From positions 197,973,887 to 198,037,886 of the forward strand of contig CP136062.1 in assembly GCA_032622095.1 (NCBI GenBank): DNA of 64,000 bases. The letters run 5' to 3'. Both the position numbers and the translations under genes were made by a program. The notes under the pieces were generated by a model that was not told the DNA's origin, ran no database searches, and saw only the letters and a program-made list of their open reading frames with translations. Of the stretch, positions 24,438 through 35,344 are shown in pieces. Positions within the stretch are counted from its first letter, which is position 1. Each line of letters starts with the position of its first letter. The stretch is from Siphonodentalium dalli. Taxonomy: Eukaryota > Mollusca > Scaphopoda > Gadilida > Siphonodentaliidae.

Positions 24438-24694
24438 GGCTAACGTCCGTAGAGATCACATTACACCAGTACAAAACCGTGGACATTTTTGAAGTTTTGA
24501 CAGGGAACCTTATGATATGATGTTGAAAAAATAACGCGGGGACTATATTTCTTAGTTATTATCTGTTCCTTAATAACGTACTAAGGTGAACTCGAAATTG
24601 TTTTTTCGACTTTATAAGGTTTCCTGTCAAAACTTCGAAAAAGTTCCAAGGTTTTGTGTACTCGGGTGGAATATGATCTCTAAGGGCGTTAGCC
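24438..24694. repeat. Inverted repeat, about 85-95-bp arms
   Basis: GGCTAACG.CC.TAGAGATCA at the left end pairs with TGATCTCTAAGGGCGTTAGCC at the right end. The arms continue through ACAAAACC, TTTTTGAAGTTTTGACAGG and ACCTTAT. Roughly 70-80 bp of unpaired sequence lies in the middle. Confidence 0.8.
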
Positions 24695-25980
24695 AGAGTC
24701 GAGATTCATGGCATGATCTAGCACAGGTGTACCGTGTATATTGGCAAGCCCATAAATAGCCGCCCGCGCACTCAAGTTGTATTTGCGCTGCGTGTTCCTT
24801 GGCTGACAAATTAGACTGTATGTTATCATATCTTTCAAGTGCAAGTGAAACTATACTACAATCGTCGCAAAAAGACACGTTCAAAAGACAACCTTGGCGT
24901 CATTGTGTCTGCTTCAAGGGTACATCAGCAAATATGGATTCGATGTGACATGCAGGGAATCAGGTTACATCCTAGAGAAGTATAATGCTACACATGTCTA
25001 TAGTTGGGATCAATACATCGTTGCATCATATATGTAGTCATGGCGATCTTGCAGATTTGTTTTGAAACGAATAACGAATGGACCTACAAGGAACGATCTT
25101 TTTTTCCTTGCCGAAGAAAACCTTTCTAATTTCTATGACTTGAATAAGTATTTCTACGGCAACTAAACTTCGTATAAAATATTTACAGAACTCTCTATCG
25201 ATAAATTTTGATAATTTGTTATTATGGTGTGTAACATAGGAGAGGATATCTTCATATTTCAAATCGCATGTAATGGATGTATAAGGGCCAGACACGCGTT
25301 TCAATAATTCGAGGCAAAAAATGCAAGACATTTTCAACAAAGAAGTTTTTTGGATCTATCCGGCGAACACTGTTGAATTTCACATATCCTTATACTGATT
25401 GTACATAAAATCTGAACAATTAGAACTATGTAGAAAAAAATTATGTTAGTACATTTGACAGGTTGAAATATAATTTCTTTTTTGGCCCGTTAGGTACCCA
25501 GACCTCCTAAAATAATTAATAATTTAACAACAATCATGTAGCTCATTGTCTTGACAACGAGATGAGGCTTTATTTGAATCATAATAATTACAGCAATGTT
25601 TAATTGCATAATATAACATCATACAGCCATATATCACAATAAAGAATAGTATCTACACATATATCAGCCCAATGAACACACATGTTGCTATGCAGACTTG
25701 TTCATTCAAATATGGAACAATCAGCTGGAAATAGACCATGTAACTCTATGGCGTAAATAAATCTGTCTATACCACATAATCTCCGTATGAAACAAAAAAG
25801 AGCATAAGTTCATGTTTCAAACCGTCATTGGACTATAAACTCGTTTCGCGTCTGAGAAATTAAAACGTTAACGAGGATTCTGGAAAATCAGTTTTTTGCA
25901 AAGTAGGTGTCCATCTATTTATCTGCGTAAACAGATACACTGAACAAAACCCCGAAAATGTAGGAATTCTACTGTCATGG
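24695..25980. other. Intergenic DNA, nothing recognised
   Basis: The minus frames at 24627-24884 and 25038-25340 lack domains and splice support. Confidence 0.45.
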
Positions 25981-25989
25981 AGGGTGTTG

Positions 25990-26294
25990 CTCCATAAATA
26001 CTGAATACCAGTTAACAGAGGGGTGAATACTTAACATCAGTTAACATAGGGTGGTGAATATTTAATATAACTTAACAGAGGGGGTGAATACTTAACATCA
26101 GTTAACAGAGGTGGTAAATACTTAAAATCAGTTAACAGAGGGGTCAATACTTAACATCAGTTAACAGAGGGGTCAATACTTAATATCAGTTATCAGAAGG
26201 GTGTCAGCTAACACAGGGGTGAATACTAGATACCAGATAACATAGGGTGAATACGGACTGTCAATTAGGATATAGGGATTCTTCTGAATACCAG
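25990..26294. repeat. TTAACAGAGGGGTGAATAC minisatellite, left part
   Basis: Degenerate units of about 30-33 bp read GGGGTGAATACTTAACATCAG followed by TTAACAGAG. Each unit contains the tetranucleotide TTAA, usually twice. The array continues after the MITE at 26769. Confidence 0.9.
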
Positions 26295-26768
26295 TTAAAG
26301 GCACGTGCGGCCTTAGTTGTCGAAAATATTCATATTTGTTCCAATCACCGTAAACAGAAAAACATTAAAACGCATACAGTTTCGTTCGTATATACCATGA
26401 CCATCGCGTAAACAGCATGTTATCACAAAGACCTACTATATTTTACCTAAGCAAGAGCCTGATTGTGTTACAGAAGACAGCACAATGCTACTGGCTAATC
26501 ACACACAAATGGCATAAACGCTCTTTATTAGTTCCATATCAGGAATTCACCAACAAAGAACGCTCTTTATGTTTACCATCATAATATAAACAAACACCAG
26601 AAAAATAACTCTTTATACTTTTGTTTACATAACAATGGTCAAACAGATGACAATAACATACTGTTTATGCGATATTTCTTATTTGTATACGGACAAAGTC
26701 TGTCTACATTTTGACGGGTGTAAATATTTTCACAGGATACCCACCGCCAAGGCCAACCGTACCTTTAA
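26295..26768 (+). mobile_element. TTAA-flanked MITE, family A, copy 6, inside a minisatellite
   Basis: It starts TTAAAGGCACGTGCGGCC and ends GGCCAACCGTACCTTTAA, and inside it closely follows copy 4 (CATAAACGCTCTTTATTAG, CCATATCAGG, CACCGCCAAGG). The left flank GAATACCAG and right flank CAGAG are the two halves of one minisatellite unit. The duplicated TTAA and the pre-insertion site can both be read directly from the sequence. Confidence 0.92.
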
Positions 26769-27125
26769 CAGAGTTTGTGAACCTGAATACAAGTTAAATG
26801 AGTGAGGGTGAATCCTGAATACCAGTTAACATAGGGGTACATTTTGCCTATCAGTTAACGGAGGGGGTGAATCTCGAATACCAATTAACATGCAGAGGGT
26901 GAAAACTGAATACCTATTAAAATATGGGGTGAATGACGAATACCAGTTAACAGAGGGAATGTATAGGAGATCGGAGTACCAGTTAAGATAGGGGTGAATC
27001 ATGAATATGAGTGAACAGCTGAGTGAACCATGAATACAAGTTAACAGGGGGCGAATACCGAATACCAGTTAACAGAGGGGATGCATCCTCAATACCAATT
27101 AAGAGAGGGGGTGAGTACTGAATGT
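26769..27125. repeat. TTAACAGAGGGGTGAATAC minisatellite, right part
   Basis: This is the same degenerate unit as at 25990-26294 (GAATACCAGTTAACAGAGGG and variants), continuing to the last recognisable unit near 27125. Confidence 0.9.
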
Positions 27126-27951
27126 CATACTCTGTGTGGTCCCGGTGTAGAATAGGCTTACCGCCCCACAGCGAGGGGTAAGAATCCCCTGATGTGGCAC
27201 TCTGTTTGCCGTGAGGTATATCCCGTGAGGTGCGGTGTATGAGTCATGTGGATACTAGGGCGGTCGTATAACGTGAGACATCGATCTTCATGATCCTCTT
27301 TGGTCATACAGCTCTTACAAAAGGGTGATTAGTCGACCTGACTCAATCAATCGGCTAGGCATGCCTCTCCACAGTGTTTCAGATTATCAGATTAAATATA
27401 TGTCATTTGTTGTGTTTTTTTTCCTGGTTTCTAGTTGTGTGATCTTTTTTCCTGTGTGTTGTTTCTTTCGTGTCATGTCTCTTTGAATTTCGTCTTCATG
27501 ACTGTTAAATGTTTCAATCTTGTAATGTTCAAACCTGTCTCGATGTGGGGAAGTATCGGGAGGCTGCTATATGCAGTGGCTAAACGGATCACCGCTTCAG
27601 CTTTGGCCCGACCATAATTCGAAGTCCGAGGCGGCTGCTGGGCTAGTTGTCGATTATTTGCTTTTCATATGGCAACTCAAAAAGAAAACGTAAGAATGAT
27701 AACTCGTTCAGTTCCACTCATGTTGAGGTATATCCTCACTCAGTACTTGTTCTTGGTTTTGATTCGAATGTCAAGAGACCATCTGTATTTGGTATCGATC
27801 TGTATTTGGTATCGATCTGTATTTGGTATCGATAAAATGTCACAAGGCATAGCCCGACAATTAAAATATGTCAAACCAATTTGGACCTGGCAATAAGTGG
27901 CTCTATCTGGTTGAATGTTCAAGAAACATTCAATCTGACACTCTTTTGCAA
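27126..27951. other. Intergenic DNA with a 17-bp minisatellite
   Basis: Three perfect copies of TCTGTATTTGGTATCGA lie at 27782-27832. The small frames here show no recognisable product. Confidence 0.6.
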
Positions 27952-28340
27952 TTAACCCTTTACCCAACAGAACGGCCCTGTGCCAATGCATTCTCTTATA
28001 TATGCGAGTCGACCATATGTCGCCTCGCATATATAAGAGAATGCATTGGCTTAACACATGTTAAAAATGATAAAATTGTCCAAGAATGTAGAAAAATATT
28101 ATAAAAAATGTAAGAAAAAATTATAAAATTGTTAAAGAATGTTAGAAAAAATGGTAAACAGTGTTAAAAAAGATTTTTTTAGGCCAATGCATTCTCTTAT
28201 ATATGCGAGGCGACCTATGGTCGACTCGCATATATAAGAGAATGCATTGGCACAGGGCATAACTGTAACCATCACAACGTGGTCAATGAACCGGTTCCAA
28301 TGATATCCATATTTGTATGGTGTTATTGAGACAGACCGAA
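27952..28340 (+). mobile_element. Double-hairpin TTAA MITE, family B, copy 1 (right end lost)
   Basis: It starts TTAACCCTTTACCCAACAG. Two 69-bp palindromes follow, at 27982-28050 and 28183-28251. Each has 33-bp arms beginning GCCAATGCATTCTCTTATAT, and the second is the reverse complement of the first. An AT-rich linker separates them. The right side continues to GACAGACCGAAGC and then departs from the other copies without a terminal repeat. Frames in this stretch are translations of the palindromes. Confidence 0.85.
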
Positions 28341-28859
28341 GCATGTATATGATCAAGTTTTGTTAAAAGTGTTTGTGTCGCATTATCCCATACTACATCT
28401 CCATACTCCTTTATGGGGGCGGAAATGTATATGTTTTAAACATAATTTCTATAGTTTTACGAAGCTGAGAAAGACGACTCGAGAATCTATACCGACTTCA
28501 TGTTTGACTGTATTGTTACACCTAATAGTTTGTGACTACTTACTTGTACGATTGGTTCATTATCTAGGCTCAAGTTTAATAATGTGTCATTTGTCGGGTA
28601 AGTGACATATTTATCGATTTAGTTTTTGTAACATATAAAAGTGACCAACCACTGCTCCGACGAAATGGATCTGTCAATGTCATATTTGAGAACTCTGGTG
28701 CATAGGTCTAATGAAAATTGTTTGGCGAAAAACATGTGCCATCTGCATAGAGTAGGGGATTTTATCGAAGAAACAATATCGTGAATGTATAATTTACTCT
28801 GCTGATGTCACACAGACAGGACCACGCACAGTGATTGATTGTGACAAGTGGAATTCTGC
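28341..28859. other. Intergenic DNA, nothing recognised
   Basis: The 81-codon frame at 28360-28605 has no domain or splice support. Confidence 0.45.
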
Positions 28860-29190
28860 AGTAGTACTATGCTATATTTGATGGCTGTCGGCGGCCACGT
28901 TTTTCGTCGAAAATTGTTCAAATTTGATAGCTCTCACCTAGAGGTGCTTCTAAACATTCATGTAAATTTTCAAATAAATTTTCCAATAATTGCGGGCTCC
29001 GGGGTGAATTTGAAATTCAAGATGGCTGTTGGTGACCATGTTTTTTTTTTTAATTCGGTCAAAATAGGAAGCTCCCATTTAGCGGTCACCCCGAAGATCC
29101 GTATGATGTTTTGTGATTATCGGAGAAGGGATGTGGTCTGTAGAGTGTGCCAAAGAATTTAGCCATGCAAAGAGTAAAATCCAATATCAT
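28860..29190. repeat. Degenerate AAGATGGCNG repeat, isolated part
   Basis: It contains GTTCAAATTTGATAGCTC, CACCCCGAAGATCC, GATGTGGTCTGTAGAGTGTGC and TTTAGCCATGCAAAGAGTAAAAT. These are the same blocks that fill 41300-42235 and 43870-45060. Confidence 0.75.
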
Positions 29191-29194
29191 CTGA

Positions 29195-29446
29195 ATGGGG
29201 GTTTAAAACAGAATTTGGCTTCTTTTTCATCTCAGTCGCTAGGTGTGGCCATTTTATTCAGTCAAAATCTTGACTTCGAAATACACAACTGTATTAAAGA
29301 TGTCTCTGGAAATTACATAATAATTGACGTAACTGTAGAGAAACTTAGAATGACTATAGCTAATATATACGGCCAAACGAAGATAACCCTGAGTTCTACA
29401 ATAATTTGAAGGATAAGCTTCTTAAAGTCGGTAACACCCAAATAAA
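29195..29446 (+). pseudogene. LINE fragment: part of the AP-endonuclease domain
   Basis: The translated segment SLGVAILFSQNLDFEI, then IKDVSGNYIIIDVTVEK and MTIANIYG, followed after a one-base frame change near 29371 by PNEDNPEFYNNLKDKL, matches the central part of the APE-type endonuclease of non-LTR retrotransposons (the GVAIL...NIYGPN region). That enzyme nicks target DNA to start reverse transcription. Nothing of the reverse transcriptase follows, because the sequence runs into the inverted repeat that begins near 29455. On the left it joins the degenerate repeat. The clade is uncertain; the GPNEDNPEF pattern would suit an L1/Tx1-like or related element. Confidence 0.82.
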
Positions 29447-29454
29447 AATACTTA

Positions 29455-31692
29455 TCATTATAAACATATTAGTCCGTGGGCCAATTCCCAGAAAGCCTCT
29501 AGTTTAGAAGTTCGCTGAACGCCCCCCCCCCCCCCTCCAACAAAGGTTTGTATACATCAAATTGAAGGTCATTATATGACGCATCCGATTTTGCTTGTTG
29601 CCCGCTTCAGATTGTGTCCCAAAATAGATTTTTCAGGGAAGACAACTCCTAACCCTAAAATAAGATAAATTTTCTTCGAGTACAAGTGTCAGCGTATAAA
29701 AAAATGACTGCGGTTATAAAGTGAACAAGATATTGTTTATATTAATTATAGATCACCATAAAACAACTTGAGATACAACACTGGACCAATGTACAAGCTA
29801 GTTCGAAAAAAATGCGATAAATATTTTGAAATTGCGAAAAATTACTTGGATTTTGAAAAATAGTGTCACATATAATTGGCTATAACTTGTGAAACACAAG
29901 GGCTATTGAGGCGCAACATATCTGAAAATTTCCCCAAAGACATAGCAAAACAATTTGGATGATGGAATGCCAATTATATTTCTGTGAAAATGCGCTGTGG
30001 GCATAAACTTAACCCCAATCCCTAAAATATAATTTTTCTCAGAAAAATTAATTGTATAGTTTACACTTAGAATGCCGCATGCAAAGAAGGCTTTAGGGGC
30101 ATAAAATGACACAGTGTAGAGATTGATGAAGGTGAATCATAAACAATCTTGTCTGAACGTATTCTAAGATGAATATTTGGGGGAAAATGGTGAAAAATGG
30201 TAATTTTTACTAATTTCTCAAAAATTGACAACACTGGTCCAGAATTTGTAAATTTATCAAACCTCATGAGGTTTTATGAATTGCACATGATCACTGTTTT
30301 GTCAACTATTTCATATTTTTATTTGAATTTTTGTACAAAGCCGATTATATATTTTTATATTTCAACTGGTCACATATAGCTACCTGAGGCTGATGAGTGA
30401 GACTCACGTTTTAGGGAGGTATTTTCTTATTTTCTGGCGCATTTTGTGACACTAGACACAAATTACGATATATACAGCATCGGACACTTCAGTTTGATAA
30501 TTGTTTTAAGATGGCGACCAAAATGGCCACCAACATCGAATATTTTCAATCTTACCGACACAAATTAAACTGGGTTCGTCATATGCGGATAAGGGAATTA
30601 GTCATTAAGAAATGCATTCACTGGTGCTCCTCCACAAACTTATCAAGTATTCCCCCAATAAATGAGTATCTATAGTCCTTAAGATAATCAATTACCCATT
30701 AGCTTAAATTAATTGAAACAATAGTAGGGTTCTTCGGTTTGTTTACGGGTACCAATTAACTCATCATTAACAATTCCCTTGTCCCCAGATAACGAACTCA
30801 GCCACGTTTGTGACGGAAAGTGTGAGAAAGTTCGATTTTGTTGGCCGTTTTGGATGCCATCCTAAACTTATTGTCAAATATGTAGCGCATGTAATGCCAT
30901 ATCTATTGTCATTTGTGATCACTCTCCCGACATGCGCGGCACTAGTTAAAATTCTCATTTTTTCATAAAAAAATATTTCAAATTTTAATCTTAGATCACA
31001 TTCAGACACCGTTATTTATAATTCCCTTCATCACTCTATACACTCTTTCAGTTTACGCTTCTAAAAACAACTTGACATGCAGCATTCTAAGTGTAAACTA
31101 CATAATTCGTTTTTCTGCAAAAGTTATATTTTAGGGGGTGGGGTTAAGTTTACGCTCATATAACATTTTCACAGTAACACTCTTGGCATCCATTATCAAA
31201 ATCGTTTTGATATGTCAATGGGGCAATTTTTTAGCCATGTTGCGGATCAATATCCCATGTGGTTCACAAGTTATGGCCATTTATATGTGACAATTGATTT
31301 CAAAATCCAAGTCATTTTTCGCGATTTCAAAATATTTATCGTAATTTATTCTAACTAGCTCTAAGAATGGTCTAGTTTTGTATCTCGTGTCATTTTATTA
31401 TCATTTCGTAATAATGTAAACGATATATTGTGCAGTTTATGACCGCAATTATTTGTTTATGCCCTGACATATGTACTCGAGAAAATTTTAATTTTGTTTT
31501 AGGGGTAAGAGTTGTCTTCCCTGAAAAATCTATTTTGGGACACTTTCTGAAACGGGCAACAAGCAAAATCTGATGCGCCATATGATGACCTTTAATTTGA
31601 TATATAAAAACCTTTGTTGTGGGGGGGGGGGGTTGCAGCCAACTCGAAAAATATCTGGTTTGGCCCACGGACTATCATGGGTCTTATCATTC
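29455..31692. repeat. Long inverted repeat, about 750-bp arms
   Basis: The left arm (about 29455-30215) and right arm (about 30945-31692) are diverged reverse complements. The outer ends are TAGTCCGTGGGCCA and TGGCCCACGGACTA. Shared blocks include AACAAAGGTTT, TTGAAGGTCAT, CAAAATAGATTTTTCAGGGAAGACAACTC and a homopolymer (C-run at 29521-29537, G-run at 31620-31632). Further in are AATATTTTGAAAT.GCGAAAAAT and AGAGTGATGAAGG-like sequence. The roughly 730-bp centre is not recognised. Insertion-deletion and base differences between arms show it is old. It could be a long-TIR DNA transposon or an inverted duplication; no transposase is visible. Confidence 0.85.
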
Positions 31693-32084
31693 TTCAATCT
31701 GTAAGTTCAGGACTTTGTCTGCTAGTACCAACTCTTATGTATTGGAACCGTTTTAATTTTGATAATAAAATCACCAAATTATCTTCAGTAAATTATGAAG
31801 AATAATAACTAGATTCAGACTCATGTGAACATTCCACCTGCATGTACATGGTCAAGCCGTTTAGAAGTTTTGTGTAAAATGTGTAGCATTACGAAACTTG
31901 TAGCAAAGCGGGAAAATCCGATCTTCTGATAAGATATTCTTTAGTGAGAAACCAACGCTATTCATGCTGTAGGAGAACAGAATGTTCCGTGCGGAAATAG
32001 CTGCTAGGCCATATCACGGCATATCATGTCAGGTTTAAAGGTCGCGGGAATGCTATTACAGGATATATTTCACTGATAATATAT
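31693..32084. other. Intergenic DNA, nothing recognised
   Basis: No supported gene or repeat. Confidence 0.45.
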
Positions 32085-32244
32085 CACTGAACACATTGAC
32101 CTTTACTTGGGCTTGCCTAGCTCAGATACTCATAGTTCAGGCATAGTTCTGGACCGATTTAACAATAGATTTTTCTTTCTCCTAACGGAGGCGATCATAA
32201 AGAAATCCCCAAATAGCCCACATGAAGTCGGGCACACCAGCTAG
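32085..32244 (+). mobile_element. 3' end of a Helitron-like element (truncated)
   Basis: From about 32138 the sequence GGCATAGTTCTGGACCGATT, then GGAGGCGATCATAAAGAAATCCC.AAATAG, follows the 3' third of the Helitron at 33737-34064. It ends with the degraded hairpin GCCCACATGAAGTCGGGC, the linker ACACCAG and CTAG at 32241-32244, then T. The 5' part is missing. Confidence 0.7.
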
Positions 32245-33736
32245 TTAATATATTAGATTGACGATCTGTGTTGGGTATGTTTGTACAAATAACGACATTG
32301 AGCAATATTGTTCTTCGTTTCTATTTGATCACCCTGTCGGCGTATTTCACATCACTTTAAGACAGAAAACCTGCAGTACTGCAAATGCTTATAGCAGCGA
32401 GATCTAATGGACACAAGCCGTGTGGTCGATTGCAAGCAAATAACTCTTTTATTGTTCTGCTCAGGGTGCATTTACATTGCTATAGAACTGTACACAGATC
32501 TACACGCAGACTAGTGTAAACGGGTTGATATAGAATGCACACAAAAAGAAAACGGTATTAGTTTGTGTGAGCAAAAATCGTGTCAACGCCGAAGCATTGC
32601 GACAGGCAACTTAGTTTTGATTAATTGTTACTCGGGCTTGGCGAATGTGTTTTAGTTTTCGTTGTCATTTCAACCCGTGTATTTCGAATATTGAACACGG
32701 ACAGGGACGTGGCAACATGTTCAACGGTTGGAAATTTCATACCTGACACAACATTAGTTGTAATTTCCAAACCAACAATAGATTGAAAATGATCTTGTAG
32801 TTTGATTTTCAAACATTTTATTTGGGGGTGGGGGGGGGGGGGGGGGTATTGCTTTCGGACCAATATTTGCATAATTTCCTACTTTTTAACGAAATTTGGG
32901 CTGGAATGGCCATCAGCTGGAAATTTTCCAACCTTATCATAGGGGCGGGTGTCAAGTTGGAAATGTCCAACACTTGGAAAGATTGTGTCCTGGTCCCTCC
33001 CCGTGGCCAGTCATCATCATCATATTTATTGTCTAACAGCTATATATAAAACTGCATGTAATTTAAGAAAACAATATTGTCCTACATTTGGTCAACATTG
33101 TCATTGGAATTGTCATCAGTTGGAAATTTTACTACTTTGGTCAAATAAAGGGTGTTGTAGCGTAACTGCATGATTTTCATTCTTTCTTCGAACCATTAGC
33201 AAGTGGTATAAGGAATCAAGGATACACTTTAAATACATGCGACACATACCAAATCGCTGTTATCTGCTGATAGTCGATACATTTTTATGTCTGGCCTAAA
33301 CTGACACGACTCGCAGTGAATTGTCAATTACCAGAGTACTGATCAGCGAGCGTTCAATATTAGTAATCATGTTGTGATCACAGTAATGTGCGACACGTGA
33401 CTTCATACAGATCTGTATACAGTTCTACATCAGTGTAAACACAGCCTCAGTCACTGCGATGTATTGTTATAGGTATATTCCGAAAGCGTGCCAATTTTCC
33501 ATACGCCATTTCTCATATTGACCGTTAGAAGTCTATAAAATGCTGTCGCTTCACTTGAACCTCATATACCCACTGGGGAACAGAAGCGACCATTGGGCCA
33601 CACAAGAACTTTACTTTAAGGCATGGCTAGTTCTGAAAAATCAATGGCAAAATTCTGTACGGTATTATGTGAGCCACATTACCAGTCAGTTTAAAATAAT
33701 TTGGGGCTAGTTTCTAAAGTTAGGAGTACATGTATA
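32245..33736. other. Intergenic DNA with repeat debris and a G-run
   Basis: At 32322-32362 there is an inverted piece of repeat D1 (TCACCCTGTCGG...TTTCACATCACTTTAA). A G-rich tract lies at 32824-32847. The block ACAGATCT.TA.ACAGTTCTA...GTGTAAAC occurs at about 33406-33440, with a related form near 32486-32522. Several AGTTGGAAAT words lie at 32720-33130. No gene is seen. Confidence 0.5.
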
Positions 33737-34064
33737 TCTACTATAGATTTTGGAACGTTTGTCTGTGTGTATATTTGTGTGTACGTGTGTATGTGTGTTA
33801 TAGACTCGAAAACTGCTCGACTGATCCGACTCGAAAATGATCTATGTTGGCCTACTCTGATCCCGGGAAAAATATGAACGGGTTCAATTTCACGTGCGAC
33901 CGTGACCTTGACCTTGACATTGACCTCGCCCATATACGCCCATGTAGGCATGTTTCTGGACCGATCGAGCAATAGTTTGTCCAGACGCTGTATATTCTGC
34001 CAAGCGGGAGACGATAACAAAGCAATCCCTAAATAGTCCGGACGAAGTCGGGCACATCAGCTGG
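33737..34064 (+). mobile_element. Non-autonomous Helitron, array member 1
   Basis: It begins TCTACTATAGATTTTGG directly after an A. It carries GTGTGTATA microsatellite-like sequence, GACTCGAAAACTGCTCGAC and GACCTTGACCTTGACATTGACC. It ends with the stem GTCCGGACGAAGTCGGGC, the linker ACATCAG and CTGG (CTRR type), followed by T. The 5'-TC...CTRR-3' ends inserted between A and T are diagnostic of Helitrons. No Rep/helicase coding sequence is present. Confidence 0.82.
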
Positions 34065-34066
34065 TA

Positions 34067-34556
34067 TCTCATATATATTTTGAAGACCTCTGTCTGTTTG
34101 TTTGTCTGTATGTTTGTCTGTATGTCATTTATACAAATCTACGATTCTCGACCGATCGGGACGAAATTTGGTACGTGTTTGTAGTTTGACCAGGCGGTCG
34201 ACGTTGTCGTATTGGCGAGCCCGCGCGAAGACGAGATCTCGGAAACGGGTGGAGCTATCGACTTGAAATTTGCTATGTGAATGTATCTTGACCCGGATAC
34301 GAATTTTATCGGGTCGCCGAGCCCGTGCGACGCCAGCTTCGCGCATGCGCAGACCAGATCTCGGAAACGGGTGGAGCTATCGACTTGAAATTTGCTATGT
34401 GAATGTACCTTGACCCGGATACGAATTTTATCGGGTCGCCGAGCCCGTGCGACGCCAGCTTCGCGCATGCGCAGACCAGATCTCGGAAACGGGTGGAGCT
34501 ATCGACTTGAAATTTGGTTGTTGAATAGCCCGGACAACGTCGGGCTCATCGGCTAG
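34067..34556 (+). mobile_element. Non-autonomous Helitron, array member 2, with 122-bp repeats
   Basis: It starts TCTCATATATATTTTGAAG two bases after member 1 ends and finishes with the hairpin GCCCGGACAACGTCGGGC, the linker TCATCGG and CTAG at 34553-34556. Inside are three tandem units whose landmark GATCTCGGAAACGGGTGGAG falls at 34235, 34357 and 34479, a 122-bp period. These units are unusually GC-rich for the window. Open minus-strand frames here translate the repeat only. Confidence 0.82.
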
Positions 34557-34871
34557 TCTACTATATATTTTGGGACTTCTGTCTGTCTGTTTGTTTGTTA
34601 GCAATGGCCGGGAAAACTGCCGGACGAATTTCGACGAAATTTGATACCTATGGTTACTTTTGTCCGGGGAGTGTTTTGGACGGGTCAAATCGTGACCCCG
34701 ACATTACCTTAACCTTCCAAATGGTCAATTCAAGGTCAAATCGCGCCTTTCGATGGATTTCGATGTTAGTTCCACGGAGGTTTTCAAAACCAGCTATTTG
34801 AAAATTGTTATCTGAAGTCCGGATGAAAGCAGAGGGAAAACAGCCCGGACGAAGTCGGGTCACCCTGCTAG
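34557..34871 (+). mobile_element. Non-autonomous Helitron, array member 3
   Basis: Its first bases TCTACTATATATTTTGGGAC directly follow the CTAG of member 2 with no spacer. It contains GACGAATTTCGACGAAATTTG, GGACGGGTCAAATCGTGACC and CAATTCAAGGTCAAATCGCG. It ends with the hairpin GCCCGGACGAAGTCGGGT, the linker CACCCTG and CTAG at 34868-34871, then T. Its core matches the four-unit element at 39240-39809. Confidence 0.82.
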
Positions 34872-35329
34872 TTGGATATAATTATGATAGTTGCAATATG
34901 TTTCAATAAAACATCAAACCTGATATGCCTAATATATTCCCTCTCCCAAGTGATAAGTGACACCTTGGTAAAGTCTCAAGTTCAAGGTCACAAAAAACAT
35001 TCCAACTCTTACACAAAGCCCCCGAATAGTACAATATTAGTCAAATTATGTCTCCTCGGTGTGCAGAAATGAATAATATGCACAATTCGTGCCTTTTTAG
35101 CTCCCTTGTGCACATTGCAGGCAGCCTATAGTGAAAATGCATATTGATTAACTTGACCTTGACATCAAGGTCATACGAGGGGTCTGCCGATTTGGGTCTC
35201 GTTTCGAATTGAACCCCCATGGTCTACATGTACTCTATATGTGTGCCAATTTTCATGCTTTTATCCAAATTTGCACACCCCACCAGCTAACAGCCCCTAC
35301 AAATAGTCTAGTCGTTAAAACATTAGACA
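34872..35329. other. Intergenic DNA with diverged ligand-free repeat words
   Basis: TTGACCTTGACATCAAGGTCA at about 35152-35172 is an inverted pair resembling the Helitron core motif. Nothing else is recognised. Confidence 0.4.
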
Positions 35330-35344
35330 TAGAACAAATTGTTA

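Noticed and set aside
27740..28104. Frames containing YMRGD.WSTRIYKRMHWHRA, also at 50984-51239
   Set aside because: The repeated peptide is encoded by the palindromes of the family B MITE and appears on both strands because of the symmetry.
34125..34468. Minus-strand frames of 73-109 codons with internal peptide repeats (REAGVARARRPDKIRIRVK)
   Set aside because: They translate the 122-bp tandem repeat inside a Helitron; there are no Helitron Rep or helicase motifs.
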